Shown: positions 1 through 9,295 of the stretch, piece after piece
Layout: every line of letters begins with the position of its first letter
How positions within the stretch are numbered: the first letter of the stretch is position 1
Assembly: GCA_946902875.1 (NCBI GenBank)
Contig: OX336345.1
Location: 23,467,395-23,531,394 of the forward strand
Direction of reading: 5' to 3'
DNA from: Nematopogon swammerdamellus
Lineage: Eukaryota > Arthropoda > Insecta > Lepidoptera > Adelidae
DNA: 64,000 bases
Position numbers and translations under genes: made by a program
The notes under the pieces: model-generated
What the model was told of the DNA's origin: nothing
Database searches by the model: none
What the model saw: the letters and a program-made list of their open reading frames with translations, nothing else

Positions 1-965
1 AGTCTTGTCCGCGGAAAAGTTTTAGCCTTCCGCGGACAAAACAAAGGGGGGATAGATTTTTCGTAAAAGTTCTGGACCATCTGGCAACCCTGGCTATAGA
101 TATGCACAGTGCTAATATTGCTGTAAGAGAGCAAGAGCGTGGCCACTCGCTAGTCACACGCTCGAATGAAAACTTTTCAAAGGAGTGAAAGGAATTTGTC
201 CGTATGCAAATTTCGAATGTTATCTATTGAATGGAGTACAATTAACACATATCAGTTACGGTGTAATATCCGGGTGTGAGCATGTTACGTTCTAGGAATA
301 TTGCAAGTTAGGATGTGCCAGGAATGCTTGTTGTCTGAAGGTGTGAACGAAGGTGTAGAACCCACCGTCGTGTGATGCGGCAGTCTAGTCGTTATCAGGC
401 GACATGATATGACATATGATTGCACGTACGCATGATCATATTTTTTATGAATTTTTTCTTACTTTTTTTTTTATTTTTCCAATATGCGTTTTCATCTGTT
501 TTTTTATTGAGCTTCATTATCTCTTTTAATTTTTTTTCTTAGTGGGATATTTTTTTCGCTTTTTCCTTTTTTTTTAATTTACTTTTAAAGTTTTTATGTT
601 ATTTTTTACTTACTTTTTTGTCTTTTTTCCAACTTTTTTTTTATTCTAACTAAACTAGTTTACAACTTGCAGTACTTTGAGAAAAATTATGTACTGAAAC
701 ATCATTAATTAAAGATGTATTTCAAGATGTCTCACAATTTTTCTCAAATAAGCACACCTAGCATGAATGAAACAAGTATTGAGTGACGTGAGCAGGTAGT
801 GATGCATCTTTGGTTAGTAACATGACGTGATTGTGTGCAGGTATGTACACAGTAGGTAGAGGTATGCACCTACAGAGCACAAGAACAATATGACTGAGGT
901 GTTGAATGTCTCACACTGTCTGCTCAACATCGCTGGGGCGTACTTGTCCCGACATGTTCCTAAAG
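1..965. other. Intergenic, AT-rich; no gene seen
   Basis: I see no coding exon here. Positions 430-660 are strongly T-rich on the plus strand. The first 100 bases contain a CTGGCAACCCTG motif resembling the end of the repeat at 49211-49698, so the window may begin in a decayed DNA element. Confidence 0.5.
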
Positions 966-968
966 TAA

Positions 969-1080
969 TTACTTGCGATAACATCATTATCCCTACTTAG
1001 TTACTTGCGATAACATCATTATCCCTACTTAGTCACTTGTGATAAAATCATTATCCCTAGTCACTTGTGATAAATCCCTT
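969..1080. repeat. Short tandem repeat, 32 bp unit, about 4 copies
   Basis: The motif ACTTGCGATAACATCATTAT recurs at 971 and 1003, then with a G-to-T change at 1035 and in a shortened form at 1063. The spacing is 32, 32 and 28 bp. It is a decayed minisatellite with no coding content. Confidence 0.8.
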
Positions 1081-1250
1081 GGCTTATGAAGGTTTGTCTT
1101 AAAAAATTCCACGTTGTCACAAATTATAAAAAAAAATGGAACAGTGCACATATTAATATAATTTATTAGCACCGTTTCACACGTGCATGGCACAGTATGG
1201 TGCCGTTCATATACAGTGGTGCGACCCACATACAGGGTGCATAGGCAATA

Positions 1251-1510
1251 GTGTATAGGCAATTCTGGGAGAGTTCACCCAGACCATGCTGTATACAGTA
1301 CGAAGCAGTAAATAATGCACATCGGCCTTTAGAAAGAGACAATATGGTTGTAGAGCGTTGTCTCTGTCGCACAAACTTGCACGTCTCTGTGCGACAGGGA
1401 CAACACTCTACAACCGGATTGTCTCTTTCTAAAGCCCTATGTGCATTATTTACTGCCGCATACTGTACACAGCATGGTCTGGGTGAACTCTCCCAGAATT
1501 GCCTATGCAC
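1251..1510. repeat. Long palindrome / foldback element, about 125-130 bp arms
   Basis: The left arm (1251-1373) and right arm (about 1385-1510) are near-perfect reverse complements around a loop of about 12 bases. Both ends read GCAATTCTGGGAGAGTTCAC on opposite strands. A transcript from either strand would fold into one long hairpin. The apparent ORFs on both strands are mirror translations of the same arms and are not genes. It is most likely a MITE-like foldback element. Confidence 0.85.
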
Positions 1511-2105
1511 CCTTTTATTGTAACCTTTTAAAATGCAGTCAACGGAACGGAGCTACTTCGGTGACTGAAATTTTAGGTGTCTCCTTATAGTAATAAATAA
1601 CAAAATATGTTTGAACATAAGCATTACTATTACAAATAAAATTATTACGATCAAAGCATGCATCATTTTGCCTTTCATATTCCTTCTTGCAGTAGTTACA
1701 GGACAGGTACACTCAGATTAAGAGGCAATATGATTCATTGCAAATAACTTTCAGTTTCACAGAGCTCATCACATCGTTCATTATTATTAGGCAGAAGATA
1801 TCATAGTTTCAATGATAGATATAGTTCAAAATTTTGAAATATATTCCTGTGGGATTTCAGGACTTGTTCTAAAAGTAACATTTCACAATTAATTGCATGC
1901 TAGATTTTTACCTTCGTCAAATGCTACAATTAAAAAGGTGGAGATGGGCTGGGTTGCCATTCGTATTGCTGTACGAGATTTTTATCAGTAGAAATATATC
2001 ATGTGTGAAATATTGTTAACATTCGTTTTTTTTATGTTGAAATATATTATGATCTGTGTTATGATGAATCCTATAAAACTGATGACAAAACCGTATAAAC
2101 TGTGT
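1511..2105. other. Non-coding, no recognised feature
   Basis: This is AT-rich sequence with no ORF of note, splice-bounded exon or repeat that I recognise. It lies 3' of the possible minus-strand last exon at 2106-2227 and could hold its 3' UTR. Confidence 0.4.
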
Positions 2106-2227
2106 CTACAACCAACATTCTTCAGAGACAATATGTGCGACAGACTTTGTTCTGTTAGAATTAGATGTTAATTCTGTACGACATTCATTAACAGTATAGC
2201 CGTCACATCCTGCCGCGCGTATCACGT
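2106..2227 (-). CDS. Possible last exon of an unidentified minus-strand gene
   Basis: Read on the minus strand, the frame ends in ...EECWL-stop at 2106. The coding stretch includes VIRAAGCDGYTVNECRTEL. Two acceptors are possible: TTGTTCAG before 2231 and CGAG before 2227. Only the second (two bases to complete a codon) matches the phase-1 end of the exon at 2527-2685, and the join would read ...ET-D-VIR.... I do not recognise the protein. The pairing is inference from phase only. The stretch could be fortuitous, since about 280 bp of non-coding DNA separates the two. Confidence 0.3.
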
Positions 2228-2526
2228 CTCGCTGAACAAGGTTTAGCCCACTAAAGAAAAAATGGCTGCACAAGAGCGATCGTGTATTGGAACAGGATAT
2301 CGACAACCTTCCTACCAATCAACTTATAGATACGCACGCGTTAGCATTCTGTGCTCGCAAAGGTGTCGACATCCTCTGCCATAAGAGGTAATTGTCCGCA
2401 CAACGCGGAGACACGGAGGCAGATCGATCGTCTCTCTAGCCATAGTTTCTCTGATCTGTGGTTTACATTCACATCTCTATCTACCACGCACAACACATAC
2501 GCGAGTTTGCAAGAAATCTCTCATAC

Positions 2527-2685
2527 CGGTTTCTTTAGCTTGTATACTGAGTACACTGTCGCGGTCATCGTCCGAGTTGAGAGGCGACTCGGAGGCGAGC
2601 ACGTAGTACTTGAAGAGACCCTGGTGGTCGCGGCGGGAGTCCCGCGCGGAGCTGCGGCGGCCGCGCGGCGTCGCCCACGGATAGT
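2527..2685 (-). CDS. Orphan internal exon of an unidentified gene
   Basis: On the minus strand, an acceptor (GTTGTGCTTGCAG) precedes an open, GC-rich 159 bp segment. The segment ends at a donor-like GTATGA. It begins with two bases completing a codon and ends in phase 1. The translation includes DSRRDHQGLFKYYVLASESP followed by LNSDDDRDSVLSIQ, a charged, natural-looking composition. Third positions are GC-rich, unlike the AT-rich flanks, as in the other real exons of this window. I do not recognise the family. Upstream exons would lie at higher coordinates and were not found before NSA2. It could also be an old retrogene fragment. Confidence 0.5.
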
Positions 2686-2719
2686 CTGCAAGCACAACCC
2701 CACACCACAGATTACTTAA

Positions 2720-3080
2720 TAGTTACTTCGTAACAGATAAATCACTCCATAGAAAATGTTCCTACCTTCGGGCTTTAATAGCCTACTCTTTCACAACGCC
2801 AATCGCTGCGTGCGAAAATGTACCTTAACGATCGAGTGTAAAGTGGTTATTGCTTTGCAGCTGCGCGCACTTGCGTGGGCGAGCGTCTATGTATACTTCG
2901 CACGGCAGACGAATTTCTACTGAAAAAGACCGCCGGCGGCCCGTCGGGCGGTAGGTAGTTAGCGCGCGCAAGTACATAGAGTGCGTAAGGCCTGCCCACA
3001 CTCTATATAGTATACAATTTGCATATCTTTACATATACTTTCATGTTTTATACCCTTTTTTTGTTGTTGTGCCTTATCTA
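2720..3080. other. Intergenic, moderately GC-rich; no gene seen
   Basis: No exon with supporting splice sites was found. Positions 2860-2990 are GC-rich with CpG dinucleotides and could be part of a promoter for the minus-strand exons, but no specific element is recognisable. Confidence 0.35.
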
Positions 3081-3088
3081 CAGGGTGT

Positions 3089-3475
3089 CCCAAAACTCAA
3101 TGTCAAGCGGGAACCAGGGAGTAGGCCAGTTTATGACTAGCCAGGGAAAAATAAGAAAAAAAAAATCTGATTCATTTATTTTTTTTGAAAAAAAATTTAC
3201 TGAATATTTTTTTTGGTAAAACTACAGACATTCTGGTTTTATTTGGGATTCTGATCAATAGCAGAGTTATTTAGGCAACCAATAAAAATTTTTTAACAAT
3301 TATATTGGCAAATTTGTAGTCGTAGTACCTAAAAATTTTGTATGAGAAATTTTCTACGTTTTTCAAAAAATGTTCATATCATAAAAAACAAATGACTCGA
3401 TTATTTATTTTATTTTTCCCTGGGTAGTCATAAACTGGCCTGCTCCCTGGTTCCCGCTTGACGTTGAGTTTTGGA
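3089..3475. mobile_element. MITE-like element with about 65 bp terminal inverted repeats
   Basis: The left end (3089-3152, starting CCAAAACTCAATGTCAAGCG) is matched in reverse complement by the right end (3409-3475, ending TTGACGTTGAGTTTTGG). The interior is AT-rich and non-coding. It is a non-autonomous foldback DNA element. The superfamily cannot be named from the TIR alone. Confidence 0.8.
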
Positions 3476-3769
3476 AATCATATTTGAGTAGAGGACGAAT
3501 GTACCTAGGTATTGTAAATTTTTTTAAATGTCGGCATCCTTAAAGCTTGAAGTTTTTCTCTTTTTTTATGTTGAATTTATGGCAATAAATTTAATTTTTC
3601 TTTCGTTCTTTATTTTTTTATTCTTCTTAGATCTGTTCAGCTAGGCTCCCAGACAAACGTACCTAATCGAACTGTATTAGTTTAAATTTTATTTAACAAA
3701 AACATTTCTTTGTTATTTAAGATCTGCAATTCTGCAGGAACAATTTAAAATAATACTACATAACATCAA

Positions 3770-3983
3770 ACCGGTCAGAGTGTGTGCTCCGACCAGTCAT
3801 TAACTCCAAAAAGGTGCCATACCGGAGACTTCCCTTTCAATTTCTGGCTATACTGAACTCGAGGAGAACACAGCCGAGGCTGCCATGTGGCCATCTTACA
3901 TCCAGTACGGTGGTAGCAACCCAATTGGCTACAATTGGAGCCTACCACCTAGTAAACTGCGTGGGAAGGGACTGTCCTAAAGA
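3770..3983 (-). repeat. SINE family B, diverged 3'-half copy (minus)
   Basis: It shows the reverse complement of the family B body: the GGTGCCATACCGGAGACTTC block, the TATACTGAACTCGAGGAGAA block, and the core GGTGGTAGCAACCC...CCTACCACCTAG. It lacks the tRNA-like head and is diverged from the copy at 15465-15884. Confidence 0.75.
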
Positions 3984-4587
3984 TTAAAGAAATAAGAAAG
4001 TTATTAATACAATTTGGAAATGTGAAAGCTTGTTTACAGGCAGTGCGAGACTTGTTGGAACATACTGTCAGCACTCGCAGTGGGAGTAGGTACCTCGGCT
4101 GATATGTGACCGAAGTAGCTATCACTAGCTCCGAGTCTGGCGGCCGCTCCCTTTAGATAAACTAACAACTGCTGATACAGCATTATCAGTTCAGCCTGCC
4201 ACACACAACCTATCTAGGCGCCTACCTACTTATCAACAGCTTCGTGATTATAGCCGATCGTAATTTTGTAAATCTTGTCAAATTTAAATAGCTAGGTCTG
4301 TATTCTTAATCCGCTCATCTATCCACCTTAACAGCTATATAACTATAATTTTTAACTTTCAATTTATCAGACGGGAAAGTACAAAATAATAGGAAGCAGT
4401 GGCGGCTTTGACCTATAAATCTTAGTGAGGCGACTAAAAAATCCACCTACATTGCTATTACTTTATGATAAATTGAAAAACCTAAACCTATTTTTTTTTG
4501 GCCCTAACAATACTTAACCAAAAACTATTAACGAATCGCGCACCGAGGGTACCGTATCGCCATGTCACGGCTAGCGCCACTAGATGA

Positions 4588-4630
4588 ATTTCATAACACG
4601 CCACGCCATCTAGATGGCGTGTTATGAAAT
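4588..4630. repeat. Small palindrome, 15 bp arms
   Basis: ATTTCATAACACGCC (4588-4602) pairs perfectly with GGCGTGTTATGAAAT (4616-4630). The loop itself contains the self-complementary GCCATCTAGATGGC. It sits inside the hAT-like element, about 50 bp before a second perfect hairpin. Confidence 0.85.
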
Positions 4631-4679
4631 ACTTCATATTAGTTAGTCACGATTAGAAAATGATTCATCATCTATTTGG

Positions 4680-4739
4680 TAGATGGCGCGCGCGCATACA
4701 CTTTTTGAAACCAAAAAGTGTATGCGCGCGCGCCATCTA
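4680..4739. repeat. Perfect 28 bp hairpin with 4-base loop
   Basis: TAGATGGCGCGCGCGCATAC... (4680-4707) is perfectly reverse-complemented at 4712-4739 around the loop AAAC. The stem has an alternating CG core (possible Z-DNA) and is miRNA-precursor sized. It lies within the hAT-like element. Confidence 0.95.
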
Positions 4740-4758
4740 TGGGAACCCCCGTGAGTTT

Positions 4759-5280
4759 TTTACTTTTTCTTATTTTCATGATTTTTTGTGATATCGGCCA
4801 TAATAACACATTTTCTGGGAACATTTCAACGGGCTACCAAATTACGGTTCAAGAGATACAGGCCTCGGACAGACGGACGGACAGACAAGCGGCGGGTGAC
4901 CGAGTGGTTTGGGCATTGGCTTCAAATGCGAGAGGTGCGAGGTTCGAATCCGGTCGGCGTGTAACAATGAGTTTTTTCTGACGAAAAAAATTACGTGTAT
5001 GCATACCTACACCTGCTGCTGCCGCATAGCAGCCTCGGCTGTGTTCTCCTCTAGTCTAGTATAGCCAGCAATCCAGGGAAGTCTCCGGTATGGCACCTAC
5101 CTTCTCGGAGGTGATATTGGCTGGTCGGAGCATGCGCTTTGGCCCCTCCGGCTCAGCCACCCATACCGGATTACATAAAAAAAAAGACAGACGGACGGAC
5201 GGACAGACAGACAGACAGACAGACGGCGTAGGCTTAGTAATAGGGTCCCGTACCGGATACGGAACCCTAAAAAAAAAAAA
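4759..5280. repeat. Repeat with GACGGACA microsatellite, split by a SINE
   Basis: The sequence from GTGATATCGGCC through GGACAGACGGACGGACAGAC (about 4869-4888) resumes at 5186 with GACAGACGGACGGACGGACA. It then runs into TAGGGTCCCGTACCGG...GGAACCCTAAAAA. The SINE B copy at 4891-5185 has inserted into the GACGGACA tract. The GGTTCCGTA-type ends recur near 14448, 46690 and 52840. Confidence 0.65.
4891..5185 (+). repeat. SINE family B, copy with head and tail (internal deletion)
   Basis: It starts GGCGGGTGACCGAGTGGTTT (A-box-like) and contains the B-box GGTTCGAATCC. It ends in the family tail CCCATACCGGATTACAT plus an A-run. The middle core is deleted compared with the copy at 15465-15884. GACGGACA-rich sequence flanks both sides, consistent with a target duplication inside a microsatellite. 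Confidence 0.85.
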
Positions 5281-5287
5281 AAGAATT

Positions 5288-5352
5288 CGCAAAAGTGAGA
5301 TTCGAACCAACGTCACTAGATTGAAAAGCGAAGCATATGCCATTGAGCTATG
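5288..5352 (-). repeat. tRNA-like sequence, not a functional tRNA gene
   Basis: On the minus strand there is an A-box-like TAGCTCAATGG and a B-box GGTTCGAATCT at tRNA spacing. The would-be acceptor stem does not pair. It is probably a tRNA-derived SINE head or pseudogene within the hAT-like element. Confidence 0.5.
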
Positions 5353-5909
5353 AAACTTATCGTAACTAGTGCGAATTTCGCCATCATGTTAATCACGGAG
5401 GTAAAACAAACCGACTTATAGAAAACGTGAATCGCCCCATCTCGCTCTGCATTATTTTAATTGGATATAGATGTCTCGTCCGGCGCCATTTATCAGAGCC
5501 TCAGCTGCTCCCTACATCCAAAGCCTCCAAGGTCAACCTGTTGTCTTTACGCTTGGTGAAGCGATATCAAAATAAGCGATTCATCGCCGCACCGGACCGG
5601 GGTGAGTCACCATATGCCATGCCGTACGTGACACGTCACACGTCACGTCTGTGTGTGTGTGCGTGCTGTGTTGGTGGTGTTGATGCACTAACACATCTTT
5701 AACGTATTTCGTCGCGCGCGTCGCACCAGCCGCCTCCGCCTCCTCCGCGCCGCCGCGCTAATATTGTGATCAGTTCGGATCGGATATACTTGACTTTTTT
5801 AAGTTTTCTTTCTTGATATTTTGAAATGTTTTTTTTTCTTTACTTTCAAGATAATTAAGTGAGGCGGTGCTTCACTTGCTTCACCTGGGGAACCGCCACT
5901 GATAGGAAG

Positions 5910-6505
5910 TGATATGATAAGTTAGGTAGCCCGCATTTTAAGTAATTTAAGCACACCTAGGTGTACTCAATATTATTATAAAAATAAAAACACAGGTATT
6001 TTATACACAGAAACATACAGCACAGCACACGGTGTACACAATCTGTATTCAAAATGTTCCCGCCTCAGCTCTGCTTCCGCTCGTGGATTTAGGGTGCGTG
6101 CGTATATATTGCAGGACGCTTGTATCCGCAGTGATATAATAGACATGCCTACTAACTAATCGAAGCAGTTGGCTATGATATACTCAGCGGCACGCGAGTT
6201 TACGGTACGGTTTACGGAGCAGCTGGTCTATAGTTTCTACGATGCTAACAGTGAGGTAACTCAAACAAGCATTATTGAAAAAAAATATAAATTACTGACA
6301 TGCTCACACTCTCTCACATTTCATCTCACCTGTTGATGCTGTCGGTAAAGAAGATAACGTGGTGTTCATAGTCACGTCAGGCACGATAGGATGAGGAAGG
6401 ATGATGAATGGAATGAAACTTAAACCTAAAAACGTATTGCGGTGGTGAGGTGACAATCTAAACTTGTTGGGACACGCCGATATGACGTATGTATGTATGA
6501 CGGTG
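5910..6505. other. Non-coding, no recognised feature
   Basis: No supported exon. Moderately AT-rich sequence between the hAT-like element and the 6510-6758 MITE. Confidence 0.4.
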
Positions 6506-6509
6506 GTTA

Positions 6510-6758
6510 GGTTACACGCTAGGTTTGGCATCAGTTCAGTCCATCAGTCTGCTGGTTAAACCACGGTGCAGCCAGACTGACCGTTTAATATAAATTGATG
6601 GATCGATGGTTTGGACTGATGCACCAGACTGATGGATTTTATAATATTTTGATACTAGTTAGACTGATGGCAGACTGATAGTACGAATGAATTTTACGTC
6701 TGGCGTCAGTCTGGCATCAATCACGTGACCAAGGTCATGCCAAACCTAGCGTGTAACC
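6510..6758. mobile_element. MITE with perfect 22 bp terminal inverted repeats
   Basis: GGTTACACGCTAGGTTTGGC (start of the 22-mer at 6510-6531) is perfectly reverse-complemented at 6737-6758. The 249 bp element is internally rich in CAGACTGATGG/CCATCAGTCTG direct and inverted motifs. Perfect TIRs suggest recent mobility. I see no transposase and no clear target duplication. Confidence 0.85.
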
Positions 6759-6759
6759 T

Positions 6760-8130
6760 CCGTAATAAAAAAACGTTCCCTCAGGTGCGTTCTAGCGACT
6801 TACGAATAACGTTTCTAATTTCTATGTAAAATCGATGAGACGCCCTGTCTGTTATCTGAATCTAATTATATTAATTTGATTTTTTTTTATTTGATTAAAT
6901 TTATTTATTTATACTAAATACATTACAATAAAATAGTTAATCTACTGAGACCTAGACCAGTAAAGTTTCCACATTCAACTAATATTATAAACAGGATGTT
7001 CGGCACATCGACCGACAATTTTTTTTTTAGTTAAGTGGGATTATTTGCAATATTTTGACCCATGATATGTACCTTTTTGTCAGGTGTCACGTGGTATCGA
7101 GATACAATTTTTTATTTTATTTTTGAAAATTACAAAAATCCCGGTCTTAAAACGCTTGTAACTTTTTTGATTGTATCAGCACGAAATAAAATGTATTGGA
7201 TTTTATAATGTCTCTTTGTTCTAGAATAAAAATGACTTGATGAAGTTAATACCATGAAAAGTACCTCCCAAATTCCCGAGGACACGTAAAAATATGACAG
7301 AATCTTAATTTCTTAATTCATAAAAAAAACTGACAGCAATTGAGAGCTTCAGTTTGCTAGTTTACGCCCTTTCCAATAGTCATGCATGTCATACAAATAG
7401 TTCACTACGTGGCCAACATTTTGCAATACAACCATTATCGGCTATCGTCACGAATTTTCGGGCTGTGTCTCAGTTATCGCTCCGATGGCGGTACATAAAA
7501 GGGTCTTAGCGAGTTAGATTGTATTAGTCGCACTAGCGTCGTTCATTTTGACAGTTGTTTTCTTTGAGAACGAAACGAAAGTTTTAGATCATAATCAGGG
7601 GTGTACAAGTGAGGTTATAAAGATCAAGTGGACCGACGATATAGTTTTAGAATTCATACACAATTTTGAAGCTGAGTCGATCATATGTGATCCAAAGAAC
7701 ATCAATCATAACAAATAAAATTTAGTGGCCGATGCATTGGGTCGTGGCGAAACGGTAGCGTGAAGTCGCTGGAACCCCTGCTATTGAGATATCATTCAAC
7801 CGACCTTAATTGTTTTCACCAATTTACCTGTCAGACGGTGCTCGCAGCACAAACAGTTATTTTTGTCGCTAGACGTCACTCGTAAGTAGCTAGAATGCGG
7901 CCACAATATACTTACTGATATAAATACCCAAAGAGTGAGCTTTGGCAATAATACTTAATAATAACTCATTGGGCAGGGACTTTTTCGTCTAAGGTTCTTT
8001 TGCCAGCGACTTCCCACTCTCATCTCGGCGCGTTGACTGCACAATAGGTACTGCAATTCATTCCAGTATGTACAATCATAGCGATATTATGCGTTGAACT
8101 GTTAATTTCATAAGTTACTCTCCAACTGTC
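6760..8130. other. Non-coding, repeat-derived; no gene seen
   Basis: AT-rich stretches (6870-6930 with TTTATTTATTTATAC, typical of LINE tails) are followed by unique-looking sequence. No ORF with splice support was found. Positions 7440-7560 are less AT-rich but give no recognisable protein. Confidence 0.4.
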
Positions 8131-8515
8131 AGCCTCGATAGCTCAGTGGTGCAGACAGCCAACTGTCGCTATTGAATGTTAAGCAACGCTGGGTGCGGTC
8201 AGTTCTTGGATGGGTGACCGCTGACCGTTGGAGGCTGACCGAGGTTCGGATTCCTCGTAAAACGTTAGGTCCCTTCCCTCCTAATCTTACTTGGTGGTAG
8301 GGTTTAACCCGCCCGGTTTGGTACCACCGCACTGAATGAAACGTCGGGCAAAACGGCTATGTAAATAGTTTGTGTTTTCCGACCAGTTCAGTGTAGCCGG
8401 CACGATCAAAGGGGGAAGCACTGACATGGCACCTAGTTCACCCGGTGTTATGGGCTGACATCACGGTCGTTGTAGGTGATGTAGCCAGCCGTGTCAGTTT
8501 CCATAAAAAAAAAAA
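8131..8515 (+). repeat. SINE family A, full-length copy (tRNA-like plus 5S-like head)
   Basis: This is the best reference copy of the family. It has A-box TAGCTCAGTGG (about 8140), then a 5S rRNA-like stretch GTTAAGCAACG...CTTGGATGGGTGACCGC (8178-8225), then B-box GGTTCGGATTCC. After the head come the core (GGTCCCTTCCCT...GGTGGTAGGG), the body GTGTAGCCGGCACGATCAAA, and the tail GCCGTGTCAGTTTCCAT plus poly-A. The 5S resemblance covers the internal control region. Transcription would be by RNA polymerase III, with mobilisation by a partner LINE. Confidence 0.85.
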
Positions 8516-9290
8516 TTTAGAATGAAGGTTCTACAAAAGGTTCCTCCACACTAGTCCACACTCCCTTGTCGGCGGCGGAGGCGGCGGCGACGCCGCAGGG
8601 CGGCGCGGCCGGGCGGTTTGACTGGACTGGACTGGACACGTTCTCCACGCGCTACCCTACCATTGTGTTACGATCGCAGCCAGCGCTCGCTATAATAGTA
8701 GCTAGAACGTAGTCCGTGCCATAGTACGTTTGCAGGCAGGCTGGCAATACTAATGAAAATATAAAAAAATAAATTAGTTTCCTTCCTTTTCCTGCTGCAT
8801 GGTGTCATCGGAAGGTTAGTGCTGTGGTTCTTGCATTTATTTATCAATCGAAAGTTATCATAAATTGTACGGGTTTTCTTCAGCGTTGCGTTATTATTCA
8901 ACAATCATCGTGTTAACATTTTCGCGAAGTTGTTCGTGATCACTCGGCTGCTTTAGCTGGGGCGCTTCCTCCACACTTAGAGCATTAGCCTCCACACAAT
9001 TACACGTGCGTAAAACTACGGATACTCACTCGCAATTCTTAATGAGTATCCAAAATCACTGCTTATTCTTCGCCTTACTCGCGGTTTTTTTGGTAATTTA
9101 CGGCCGTTACGAGTTATGTGGAAGGAAACTTCCACCCAGGTGATGCGTTGGCGAAGTTAGGTTATGTTTGCGCGCGAGAGTGGTGCAAGAGTCGGCAAGA
9201 GCGTCCGGCGCCCCGGACGCGGCGTTCGTTATACGCATAGACTTATCGAGTGAAGGAAGATTATTTTGTTGTAGTTGCCGAATAGAGCAA
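8516..9290. promoter_or_regulatory. Upstream region of NSA2; GC-rich segment
   Basis: Positions 8570-8660 are very CpG-rich (GGCGGAGGCGGCGGCGACGC). Positions 9140-9290 become GC-richer again just before the NSA2 start. No TATA box is evident. An acceptor-like TTATTTTGTTGTAG at 9261-9274 could end a 5' UTR intron just before the start codon. This is inference only. Confidence 0.4.
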
Positions 9291-9295
9291 CCGCA

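Larger units (their letters stand above)
4397..5901. mobile_element. Non-autonomous hAT-like element with 8 bp target duplication
   Basis: The element starts CAGTGGCGGC (4397) and ends ACCGCCACTG (5901). It is flanked by the identical 8-mer ATAGGAAG at 4389-4396 and 5902-5909. An 8 bp target duplication with a CAGNGGCGG-type terminus is characteristic of the hAT superfamily. No transposase ORF is present. The 1505 bp interior carries a small palindrome (4588-4630), a perfect hairpin (4680-4739), a GACA/GACGGACA-rich repeat, a SINE B insertion and a tRNA-like sequence on the minus strand (5288-5352). Confidence 0.85.

Noticed and set aside
1166..1523. Two similar ORFs on opposite strands
   Set aside because: Mirror translations of the palindrome arms at 1251-1510.
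5288..5352. Possible tRNA gene on the minus strand
   Set aside because: A- and B-boxes present, acceptor stem unpaired, embedded in a mobile element.
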